DNA of 64,000 nt from positions 1-64,000 of the IMG/VR virus record IMGVR_UViG_3300006192_000008; one strand, written 5' to 3'. This DNA is from a virus. This document shows, one piece after another, positions 58,566 through 64,000 of the stretch. Positions within the stretch are counted from its first letter, which is position 1; each line of letters begins with the position of its first letter. The position numbers and the translations under genes were made by a program. The notes beneath the pieces were generated by a model. It was not told the origin of the DNA, did not search any database, and was given only the letters and a program-made list of their open reading frames with translations.

Positions 58566-59402
58566 TTAACCAGCTCCGAGGTTTACAAGTTCAGCCCACC
58601 AACCAGAAAACACGCCAGTTGCTGTACCTGAACCAAAGTTTTCAAGACGCCAGTAGTAAGTTCCTACACCAACACCACGTTGATCAAACGACTTACTACC
58701 AACAGAAGATTGTTGTGCTGTTGCGTTAGTTGCCACAACCCTAACTCTATCAATAACTACACCTCCAGTAACTCCTGTACCACCTGTGAACAAGGTATTC
58801 TGGAACGTGTAGAATGGTGTCTCACGAAGAGTCATTGCATTCTTTGGAAGAATCGGTAGAGGAGTTGCATAAGTACCAGTACCTGTAGAACCTGCATAAG
58901 TGGATAGGCGAATACTGCCTGCATCTACTACACAACTTACATCATACAGAATCGTGTCAATTGCCACGTTAGCTTGGACGTAAACACTAGCGCCCGATGC
59001 TATCGAGAATTCATAGAATGTGCGAGCTTCTCGGCCACTATGGAAGGATGTCTGTCCTGTGTCTACTTTAACCCTACGATATAACTCATTAGGACTTGTA
59101 TAGATATCATGAGGAAGGTCTACACCGGTAAATGGTGTGATTGTCTCTGTAACCTTCTGAACCAAAACAGGGCCAGTACCACCACGAATCCAGATAGGAT
59201 CACTTGTTGCGTGTACCAGCACTGTCTGACCAGAGAGTAAGGGATACTGGTCACTGTCTGCTAAAGGAGGAAGAGATGCTTGAACTAGATATGCAGGAGA
59301 AGATGTATTATTGGTGACAATAAGACTTGTACCAGTATCAAAGTCAGAAAGCGTATAAAGATTGGTGTATGTGAAAGGACTTGGGATACTTACTACTTGC
59401 AT
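58566..59402 (-). CDS. hypothetical virion protein, 278 aa
   Basis: Predicted all-beta, rich in Thr, Gly, Val and Ser (LLSGQTVLVHATSDPIWIRGG, GVDLPHDIYTSPNE). It lies between the tRNAs and terL on the virion strand, so a capsid fibre or decoration role is reasonable. No catalytic motif. RBS is AGGGGAATGCA. Confidence 0.65.
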   Translation of the reverse strand: MQVVSIPSPFTYTNLYTLSDFDTGTSLIVTNNTSSPAYLVQASLPPLADSDQYPLLSGQTVLVHATSDPIWIRGGTGPVLVQKVTETITPFTGVDLPHDIYTSPNELYRRVKVDTGQTSFHSGREARTFYEFSIASGASVYVQANVAIDTILYDVSCVVDAGSIRLSTYAGSTGTGTYATPLPILPKNAMTLRETPFYTFQNTLFTGGTGVTGGVVIDRVRVVATNATAQQSSVGSKSFDQRGVGVGTYYWRLENFGSGTATGVFSGWWAELVNLGAG

Positions 59403-59448
59403 TGCATTCCCCTGATGGAATTGTTATTTGTTGTAATGTGAGGGAATG

Positions 59449-59522
59449 TGGTGCTCTGTGAGTGAATCGAACACTCATCTGTTCCTTACAAGGGAACTGC
59501 TTGACCTTCCAGCAAACAGAGC
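59449..59522 (-). tRNA. tRNA-Thr (TGT), with encoded CCA
   Basis: Acceptor GCTCTGT/ACAGAGC, anticodon stem GTTCC/GGAAC with loop CTTGTAA (anticodon TGT), T arm AGTG-TTCGATT-CACT. CCA is encoded at 59449-59451. It lies eight bases from tRNA-Asn on the virion strand. Confidence 0.92.
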
Positions 59523-59527
59523 GTATT

Positions 59528-59603
59528 TGGCTGGCGAGATACGATTCGAACGTATGACCTAAGAGTTAACAGCTCTTTGCAACTACCGCTGTGCTACTCG
59601 CCA
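59528..59603 (-). tRNA. tRNA-Asn (GTT), with encoded CCA
   Basis: Acceptor TGGCGAG/CTCGCCA, anticodon stem AAGAG/CTCTT with loop CTGTTAA (anticodon GTT), T arm ATACG-TTCGAAT-CGTAT. Discriminator G, CCA encoded at 59528-59530. Directly downstream of the hairpin-rich RNA tract. Confidence 0.92.
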
Positions 59604-60227
59604 AGAATAAGTATTGGGTCGCCACACTACCGTGCTCCCAATCAACAGGACAACGCTCCTGCTCTCTCCACCGTTTGCGTACCGAAGCACGACTTAATAC
59701 CCTACCGTCTAGGGAGTGCCTTTACAGGAGACTAAATATTACCCGTCGGTAATAAGTGCTGGAATACCACCAGCCTGTACTACATGGCTCAAAGGCCAAT
59801 TGATGCTTAGGTAGCGATCACACCTTCGTAGAACTACTGCACTTGTACCACTCTCGTAGTTGGCCCTTAAATACAGCATCCCGGTTGAACGGGCTGGTCT
59901 TTTGCTATTTTTACATAGCGACTCGTCAACGTACTACGCCGCGTATGAACGTAGTATCCGTAAAACAGCCTACCGCCAGATAGGCTTTCTTCAACTAGGC
60001 AAGTCGAAGTACCAGACCGAAGCCTGATTAGGATGACGCTGTGCTGGAGGAAGACGAAGTATAACTAAATACACAAGTCAACCCTAAGTAGTGTCCAGCC
60101 TTTCGATAAACCAACATCTCACCTTACGTGCAGTGAATCCATACACTATCTGCCGAGGTCGCTGTGTACTGTCATTGGTCTATCTAACGTCAGTTCTTTC
60201 TGTCCACTGTCCATAAACAGCGAACGC
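59604..60227 (-). ncRNA. candidate large structured RNA between terS and tRNA-Asn
   Basis: About 620 nt without a credible gene. On the minus strand it contains at least ten local hairpins, including two C(UUCG)G tetraloops (59678-59691 and 60013-60026), an 8-bp stem at 59989-60009, 7-bp TACTACG/CGTAGTA (59932-59956), ATTACC-GACG-GGTAAT (59738-59753), GCTGG/CCAGC (59758-59774), CCCTA/TAGGG (59700-59714), a 59644-59663 stem and a long-range AAAGGCCAA/TTGGCCCTT (59791-59868). UUCG tetraloops argue that the minus strand is the RNA. Size and place next to phage tRNAs recall GOLLD and ROOL RNAs; homology not tested. Confidence 0.6.
59961..59986 (-). terminator. possible terminator-like hairpin inside the structured tract
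   Basis: On the minus strand AGCCTA pairs with TAGGCT around TCTGGCGG and is followed by GTTTTA. It may be a terminator after terS or simply one helix of the structured RNA. Confidence 0.4.
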
Positions 60228-60605
60228 TTAATCATCACTCTTAGTGATTGAAACTACTTTCGTGCTAAATCGTGCTTGAGGCTGAGCGACAGGCTCTTTT
60301 GGATCGTCTTCAGGGTCTTCTAGCTGATCCTTCTCACGGCCATACACCTCATTGCGAAGGCTGATAGCGTTATCAACAATCAACTTTACAGCACTTAACT
60401 GTGTAGTGGATGTGACGTTCTTACTATCAAGCGGCTCATCAAGGATAGCTTCAGCTTTCTTCAAGGCTTTCGCAAGCAGAGGATCAATATAGTCCAATAC
60501 TTGCTTTATTTTAGTCTGACGCAGTGAACGAGATGACTTACTATTTAAAGGTCTACCACCTCGGGCCTTTCCAACACGTCCCAACTTATCTGGTTTCTCT
60601 GACAT
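60228..60605 (-). CDS. putative terminase small subunit, 125 aa
   Basis: Basic N-terminus (KLGRVGKARGGRPLNSKSSR) then helices (QVLDYIDPLLAKALKKAEAIL) and an acidic Pro-rich tail fit TerS-like proteins. It has a strong promoter just upstream (60629-60657), is the first gene of the virion strand, and lies upstream of terL, though 620 nt of RNA tract, two tRNAs, a virion protein and an HNH gene intervene. The role is inferred from position and composition. Confidence 0.6.
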   Translation of the reverse strand: MSEKPDKLGRVGKARGGRPLNSKSSRSLRQTKIKQVLDYIDPLLAKALKKAEAILDEPLDSKNVTSTTQLSAVKLIVDNAISLRNEVYGREKDQLEDPEDDPKEPVAQPQARFSTKVVSITKSDD

Positions 60606-60628
60606 ATTCTTTCCTCAAGTTCAATATA

Positions 60629-60657
60629 ATCTTACAGTACTAATTGAACTTTGTCAA
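60629..60657 (-). promoter_or_regulatory. strong sigma70-like promoter for the virion operon
   Basis: Minus strand TTGACA (60652-60657), 17-bp spacer, TAAGAT (60629-60634), 23 bases before the terS ATG. Best candidate for starting transcription of terS, the structured RNA and the downstream virion genes. Confidence 0.8.
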
Positions 60658-60687
60658 GCGTTATTTGATATAATGTGACAATTATTG

Positions 60688-60852
60688 TCACTCATCTGGA
60701 AGAATCGTCCAGAATTGCGTATTTGGCACTGTATCCACTTCATGAGCGTATTCAAATTTGAAGTCCTCCTCAGAATAGGGGAGGGTTGTTGTCAAATGGC
60801 AAACACATTCACTGACCAGTGGAGTACAGTGAGGACACTGTTTCTCTTTCAT
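60688..60852 (-). CDS. hypothetical zinc-motif protein, 54 aa
   Basis: ATG 60852 follows AGGAACTACC. CPHC near residue 6 and CVC near 17 could bind zinc; an acidic tail follows. It has its own promoter upstream. Function unknown. Confidence 0.65.
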   Translation of the reverse strand: MKEKQCPHCTPLVSECVCHLTTTLPYSEEDFKFEYAHEVDTVPNTQFWTILPDE

Positions 60853-60885
60853 TGGTAGTTCCTGTTTTGTGCGGTTGAAGGTGTC

Positions 60886-60913
60886 AGTATACACCCAAAA
60901 GCGTTCTTGTCAA
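60886..60913 (-). promoter_or_regulatory. strong sigma70-like promoter
   Basis: Minus strand TTGACA (60908-60913), 16-bp spacer, TATACT (60886-60891). It drives the 54-aa gene and may feed into terS. Confidence 0.8.
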
Positions 60914-60926
60914 TAGATTTTGACTA

Positions 60927-61154
60927 TTATTTCAACTTTTCATTAAAATAATTTATATAATCCAAATAACCCTTAGCTCGTTGGTAGTTCTGATTGATAT
61001 TCACACCAATCTGTCCTGACTTACCATAGGACAACCAAACCCATTCCATGATTGCACCTTCTTTAGGTTTTATAAACCTTCCACCTGATTTGTACTCTAC
61101 TTCACACTCAAGCAACCCTTCAAACCATTCACTACGTTTGTACTTCTTAAACAT
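60927..61154 (-). CDS. hypothetical protein, 75 aa
   Basis: ATG 61154 follows GGAGGAGAAAGATA. Basic and aromatic (starts MFKKYKRSEWFEGLLECEV), with a beta-rich centre. Function unknown. Confidence 0.65.
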   Translation of the reverse strand: MFKKYKRSEWFEGLLECEVEYKSGGRFIKPKEGAIMEWVWLSYGKSGQIGVNINQNYQRAKGYLDYINYFNEKLK

Positions 61155-61335
61155 TATCTTTCTCCTCCAATCTTTTCTCAAGAAACAAAATATACTCCAT
61201 CAACTCCTCCACTTGCCTACTGACTCTCCAACTCTCTGAATTCCTATTCTCTCGATAGCCTTCAAGAAGGCCGTGTGGCTTTCCTCCTTTGAGGAAGTGC
61301 TCAAGCATATCATTACGGTCTTGTACTAATTTCAA
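61147..61335 (-). CDS. hypothetical protein, 62 aa, TTG start
   Basis: AGGAGAG followed by TTG at 61335. Charged helical protein ending in a coiled coil (RQVEELMEYILFLEKRL). Overlaps the next gene by eight bases. Function unknown. Confidence 0.6.
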   Translation of the reverse strand: MKLVQDRNDMLEHFLKGGKPHGLLEGYRENRNSESWRVSRQVEELMEYILFLEKRLEEKDNV

Positions 61336-61344
61336 TACACTCTC

Positions 61345-61884
61345 CTAGAATGGGCCGTTATCACACCCAGAATCATCGTTATACGCATCTTTAGATGCAC
61401 CCCAGTAGGGTAGCCTAGGCTCTGGTGTGATCGTTGATTTAAGGGGTGTTTTAGTAGGGATTTGACCCTTCCCAGACCACTCCTTAACAACCTTATTCTG
61501 CTTCACATCACTTCTCCAAAAGTCCTCTGGAATCTCTGGAAGTATTTCAGTATTATCATTATCTACATACAAGATAATGTCAAGGACTTTCTCATATCTC
61601 CAATTCTTGTGTTGACCAGCTTGACCTTTATTGGCGACCATCAACCCACTGTCAATAAATCCACGTATGATCCTACCAACCTGTTTCACACTCACACCAC
61701 AAAGCTTGGCAATATCTTCTTGCTTGTCAAAATGCTTGTCAAAGAATGTGTTACGTTTCTTCATCACAACGTAGACGTTCTTGTCGTTAGCTGTCAGTTC
61801 TATCAGCTCACCCGTCTTAGGGCTAACGTAACCAGTCGCTCTCATCAGCACCTCTGGGTACTTGTAAAATAATGTCTGTTCCAA
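61345..61884 (-). CDS. winged-helix/HTH replication- or regulator-like protein, 179 aa
   Basis: Residues ~1-100 resemble a RepA/O-type winged helix: AND.NVYVVMKKRNTFFD, then a helix-turn-helix QEDIAKLCGVSVKQVGRIIRGFIDSGLM (in pieces) and the basic QAGQHKNWRYEKV wing. The C-terminal 70 residues are polar and probably disordered. It starts at TTG 61884 with GAGGTGAAGA and follows the ribbon-helix-helix gene. It could be an origin-binding or transcription-control protein. Confidence 0.6.
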   Translation of the reverse strand: MEQTLFYKYPEVLMRATGYVSPKTGELIELTANDKNVYVVMKKRNTFFDKHFDKQEDIAKLCGVSVKQVGRIIRGFIDSGLMVANKGQAGQHKNWRYEKVLDIILYVDNDNTEILPEIPEDFWRSDVKQNKVVKEWSGKGQIPTKTPLKSTITPEPRLPYWGASKDAYNDDSGCDNGPF

Positions 61885-61928
61885 ATCTTCACCTCAGTTC
61901 TAAAGTTCTCTAGGTGGTGTCCTGTGGA

Positions 61929-62060
61929 TCACCTTTCGTTTTGTATACTATCAAGCTGCATAAGTTTTACTAGGCATTCTACAATGAATGCTTGTCTTGA
62001 CATTCCTCCTCTTTTCTTATCAACCCATTCCAAGATGGTAAATGGTAATTTTATGTTCAT
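61929..62060 (-). CDS. ribbon-helix-helix (CopG/Arc-like) repressor, 43 aa
   Basis: The 43-residue protein (starts MNIKLPFTILEWVDKKRGGM) has the RHH pattern: a short beta strand IKLPF, helix A ILEWVDKKRG, then SRQAFIVECLVKLMQL as helix B with the conserved S-R-x-x-F/I-V spacing. RHH dimers bind palindromic operators through the strand. GAGGAGG precedes the ATG at 62060. Two GGAC-N5-GTCC palindromes lie directly upstream, so autoregulation is likely. Confidence 0.78.
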   Translation of the reverse strand: MNIKLPFTILEWVDKKRGGMSRQAFIVECLVKLMQLDSIQNER

Positions 62061-62074
62061 CAAACCTCCTCAAA

Positions 62075-62342
62075 GGACATACTGTCTCTGTCATGGGACA
62101 CGAAGTCCTATAACGGTTTATCTTTCCTATCGCTTTGCTCTTACACAACAAATGATGAAAAGAAGAAAAGCAAAAGCGCTGGATACGACTACAATCTTAA
62201 ACAGATTGGTGTTAATCATCATAGGACTTTATGTCCTTTAATCTTTCTTTGTATAATTCTATCTCTATTTTCTATCTCTCTATTGGGACTTCTTGTCCCT
62301 TAAATGTGGGACACGGTGTCCTATGACCTAGACAGGAAGTCC
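62075..62342. promoter_or_regulatory. array of six GGAC-N5-GTCC palindromes
   Basis: Sites at 62075-62087 (GTCT variant), 62096-62108, 62224-62236, 62286-62298, 62309-62321 and 62330-62342 (AGAC variant). Pairs of centres lie 21, 23 and 21 bp apart, two helical turns, as expected for cooperative dimers on one DNA face. Consensus is RGGAC-N5-GTCCY. The array spans the 5' regions of the RHH gene and the 31-aa peptide. On RNA each site could also form a small hairpin; at 62224-62236 it would cover the Shine-Dalgarno bases. Confidence 0.75.
62127..62222 (-). CDS. single-span membrane peptide, 31 aa
   Basis: Starts with two ATGs at 62222 just after a GGAC palindrome. The peptide has a polar head (MMINTNLFK), a hydrophobic stretch IVVVSSAFAFLLFIICCV and a basic end (RAKR), a textbook small membrane protein. 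AAAGGA lies about ten bases upstream inside the palindrome. It is translated from within the operator array, upstream of the RHH gene. Confidence 0.5.
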   Translation of the reverse strand: MMINTNLFKIVVVSSAFAFLLFIICCVRAKR

Positions 62343-62731
62343 TATGACCCTCCATTCACATACCCAAAGTAGTCCTTCAAAATCCAGCACATCTTAGACC
62401 ACAAATCGAAGCTGCGCTTTTCCATATCTGCCAACCCTGTACCAATTCCTGCTGCTGGAAACACAATTGTATGTGTCTTAGACAGCTTGTACAACCCGCG
62501 CAGGTCATTCAGCACACAGTCAAATTCATCTTCTTTATCAGAGAAGAATGCCCAATTATCCATACTCGGATAACGCTTTGTTGCAATACCGTAAGCATTT
62601 GGTTCATCTCTAATCACAGCTTGTCCACGCTTACCATAGCGCTTCATGTTGTCACCAAAGACATAAATCTTCTCTGGATTAGCACGCAACAGCCTCTCTG
62701 TAAACAGCCTTTCTTCAATTTCTACATTCAT
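62342..62731 (-). CDS. macro-like phage protein (DUF7831 type), 129 aa
   Basis: Pattern KIYVFGDNMKRYGKRGQAVIR, then PNAYGIATKRYPSMDNWAFFSD and IVFPAAGIGTGLADM (pieces) is a widespread phage family with the glycine-rich loops of macro/ADP-ribose-type folds. The ligand and role are not established. AAAGGAGG precedes the ATG, and a strong promoter lies at 62761-62788. Its stop codon overlaps the last palindrome of the array. Confidence 0.7.
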   Translation of the reverse strand: MNVEIEERLFTERLLRANPEKIYVFGDNMKRYGKRGQAVIRDEPNAYGIATKRYPSMDNWAFFSDKEDEFDCVLNDLRGLYKLSKTHTIVFPAAGIGTGLADMEKRSFDLWSKMCWILKDYFGYVNGGS

Positions 62732-62760
62732 ATAAGCCTCCTTTTATAAGCTTGCCACTA

Positions 62761-62788
62761 ATCATACACCCATTTCCTCAGAATGCAA
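62761..62788 (-). promoter_or_regulatory. sigma70-like promoter, minus direction
   Basis: Minus strand TTGCAT (62783-62788), 16-bp spacer, TATGAT (62761-62766), 30 bases before the macro-like gene. It diverges from the plus promoter at 62831, mirroring the pair at 4638-4726. Confidence 0.75.
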
Positions 62789-62830
62789 CCCTCATCAGAA
62801 AATAATTTACAAGAATCTTCTCCATACCTC

Positions 62831-62858
62831 TTGACTCTCAGGAATATTGCTGTAGAAT
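62831..62858 (+). promoter_or_regulatory. sigma70-like promoter, plus direction
   Basis: TTGACT (62831-62836), 16-bp spacer, TAGAAT (62853-62858), sharing TTGACTCTCA and the TGTAGAAT -10 context with the promoter at 4699-4726. It heads the small plus-strand operon at the right edge. Confidence 0.78.
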
Positions 62859-62892
62859 GGTAGCCACATTAAGCAAATCCTAGGAGGATAAA

Positions 62893-63246
62893 ATGAAAGC
62901 GTATGTTGTTAGTGATGACGAATATTGCACCATTGAATTTGCTGAACACAGGGCAACTGCCCAAGCAAATGGTGCGAATGAGCTGAACAGCGAATTTATC
63001 TATGTGCGTTGTCGCAGAGCACCGGAATTTGATCAGTATGCAGAAGCTCGTAAGGTGCCGTGGAAGGTTTTGATTGAAGAACATGGCTGGTCGCAAGAAT
63101 GTGGATTTTGTTACAAACGAGTGTATTCAGATGAAGAAGGTCGTGTCTACAATGATGGTGAAGACCAAGCTTATTGCAATAGTGAATGTATGCATAAAGC
63201 CAAGGAACAAGAAGCTAAATACCTTGAAATGGTCAAGGCTCTATGA
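62893..63246 (+). CDS. hypothetical phage protein with CxxC pairs, 117 aa
   Basis: AGGAGG before the ATG. The N-terminal half (KAYVVSDDEYCTIEFAEHRATA) and the C-terminal ECGFCYKRVY...YCNSECMHKAKEQE zinc-like cluster belong to a small-protein type seen in many phages. Function unknown. Confidence 0.68.
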   Translation: MKAYVVSDDEYCTIEFAEHRATAQANGANELNSEFIYVRCRRAPEFDQYAEARKVPWKVLIEEHGWSQECGFCYKRVYSDEEGRVYNDGEDQAYCNSECMHKAKEQEAKYLEMVKAL

Positions 63247-63419
63247 CCTCTAAAGAACACACCTACACCAAAGGATCATGGGAGATTGTCACACAAGAAA
63301 TAAAAGCCCATCTTGGAATAAACTGCTTGACACCTGAGCTTGCGAAGACTATCCTAGCACTGTACATCAAAGGTGCCAGTGTAACAGAGATTATTAAACA
63401 ATTGGAGGAAGAGAAATGA
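63243..63419 (+). CDS. hypothetical protein, 58 aa
   Basis: Short gene with ATGA overlaps at both ends (63243-63246 and 63416-63419). Helical, with a C-terminal LYIKGASVTEIIKQL that could be an HTH-like helix pair. Function unknown. Confidence 0.65.
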   Translation: MTSKEHTYTKGSWEIVTQEIKAHLGINCLTPELAKTILALYIKGASVTEIIKQLEEEK

Positions 63420-63601
63420 GTGATGTAGAGTGTGAAATCAGGTGGGAAGATGTGAACACGTTTTCGTGGAAAGAACTACATGGCAAACAAGTCCACGTAA
63501 TCGTAGTTGAAGACAGTGGTGTGCAGAGTGCTACGTTGTATGATAGTGTCACTCAAGAGTTTTTCGTTGTCAGTGTTAAACAAATAGGAGAAAATAAATG
63601 A
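63416..63601 (+). CDS. hypothetical protein, 61 aa
   Basis: ATGA overlap with the previous gene and GGAGGAAGAGA before the start. Acidic, beta-rich. Function unknown. Confidence 0.65.
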   Translation: MSDVECEIRWEDVNTFSWKELHGKQVHVIVVEDSGVQSATLYDSVTQEFFVVSVKQIGENK

Positions 63602-63873
63602 ATCTGTTTAAAGTAGAGAATTACCCTGAGTGTGGCATTAAAGATAAAATCATCCTTAAACTTTTGGAAGAGCTTGCTGATGCACAAAGGAGCAGCGCCT
63701 CTTGTGGTTATGAATGGAATCTTGCATTTGACTTAGAACTGATGAGTCCAATATGGACTAAGTTAGATTTTGTGACTTACTATATCCCACACAGTGTAGG
63801 GGAAATAAATGATCACAACAACCATAATCATCCTATACTGCATCATCGGCTTTATATTCCACGTAGGTATTAA
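63598..63873 (+). CDS. hypothetical protein, 91 aa
   Basis: ATGA overlap with the previous gene. N-terminal helix (IILKLLEELADAQR), then a tail with His/Asn residues that overlaps the next gene by 65 bases in another frame. The last ~20 residues look less protein-like and may reflect the overlap. Function unknown. Confidence 0.55.
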   Translation: MNLFKVENYPECGIKDKIILKLLEELADAQRSSASCGYEWNLAFDLELMSPIWTKLDFVTYYIPHSVGEINDHNNHNHPILHHRLYIPRRY

Positions 63874-64000
63874 GAAAGAAGCATCACAAGATACAAGTGG
63901 TGATTTGGATAAGCTGAGTCCAATGTTTGTCAGCATTATGATTTGGGGAGCAAGCATGCTCTGGCCTTTGTTGATTGCCGGAGCTATCATTCGTAAATTT
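63809..64000 (+). CDS. small membrane protein, partial (runs off the right edge)
   Basis: ATG 63809 follows AGGGGAAATAA. Visible protein has a first transmembrane helix (MITTTIIILYCIIGFIF), a polar loop, and a second hydrophobic helix (FVSIMIWGASMLWPLLIAG). The end is outside the window. Function unknown. Confidence 0.65.
   Translation, partial: MITTTIIILYCIIGFIFHVGIKKEASQDTSGDLDKLSPMFVSIMIWGASMLWPLLIAGAIIRKF

Noticed and set aside
59791-59868. Extra tRNA in the RNA tract (AAAGGCCAA/TTGGCCCTT stem)
   Set aside because: No T-loop consensus or proper anticodon arm; better explained as a helix of a larger RNA.
60058-60081. Promoter for the structured RNA (TTGACT and TATACT)
   Set aside because: The spacer is only 12 bp, too short for a sigma70 promoter; the terS promoter at 60629 is a better source.
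61924-62241. Plus-strand 105-aa frame over the palindrome array
   Set aside because: The opposite strand encodes the RHH protein and a membrane peptide with good signals; the plus product has no features.
1-64000. CRISPR array, insertion sequence, integrase or attachment site
   Set aside because: No regularly spaced direct repeats, transposase, integrase or tRNA-associated direct repeat was seen. The only spaced repeats are the palindromes at 62075-62342.

Overview
The window is a 64-kb stretch of an AT-rich (roughly 40% GC by eye), lytic-type tailed phage genome. A contractile-tail (myovirus) virion is indicated by a DUF3383 tail sheath gene, baseplate wedge, hub and spike genes and a tape measure. 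A Gram-negative host is indicated by a SAR-type lysozyme and an overlapping inner/outer-membrane spanin pair. No integrase, lysogeny repressor or host gene was seen. The combination of T7-like replication proteins, class Ia ribonucleotide reductase, ThyX and this tail module recalls large FelixO1/PAK_P1-type myoviruses, but that affiliation is inference.

Layout. (1) 1-4.2 kb, minus strand: tRNA-Met, tRNA-Arg and a tightly overlapping run of small unknown genes headed by a Zn-ribbon/GIY-YIG-type endonuclease, read from a promoter near 4.65 kb through a ~400-nt structured leader. (2) 4.7-28.4 kb, plus strand: early/middle operon with many small unknown genes plus primase-helicase, family A DNA polymerase, SSB-like protein, 5'-3' exonuclease, HNH nuclease, metallophosphoesterase, nucleotide pyrophosphohydrolases, a deoxynucleotidase-like HAD protein, ThyX, NrdA and NrdB. 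It ends in a strong terminator at 28.4 kb. (3) 28.5-30.3 kb, minus: two TM/coiled-coil proteins, o-spanin, i-spanin, holin and a deleted lysozyme remnant. (4) 30.5-60.6 kb, minus: the virion operon, read from terminase small subunit (60.6 kb) through tRNAs, terL, portal, protease/scaffold, capsid, neck, sheath, tube-like proteins, chaperones, tape measure, baseplate, lysozyme, fibre, chaperone and tailspike. (5) 60.7-62.8 kb, minus: small regulatory genes, including a ribbon-helix-helix protein with an array of GGAC-N5-GTCC palindromes. (6) 62.8-64 kb, plus: a new run of small genes from a promoter diverging from (5).

The genes form two programmes. The plus-strand block remodels nucleotide pools (RNR, ThyX, pyrophosphohydrolases, nucleotidase) and replicates DNA by a T7-like set of proteins. 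The minus-strand block packages DNA, builds head and tail, and lyses the cell. Translation is heavily coupled: ATGA, TTGA and TGATG stop/start overlaps are the rule and TTG starts are common.

Several features go beyond an ordinary phage annotation. Two group I introns interrupt virion genes: one in the sheath gene, carrying an HNH ORF, and one lacking an ORF in the Walker A codons of terL, with a free-standing paralogous HNH gene overlapping the terL start. About nine homing-endonuclease-type genes are scattered between functional genes. A 620-nt gene-free tract between terS and tRNA-Asn is packed with hairpins, including two C(UUCG)G tetraloops, and may be a large ornate phage RNA. The palindrome array upstream of the ribbon-helix-helix gene looks like an undescribed control module. 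All function calls come from reading motifs by eye; no database search was run.
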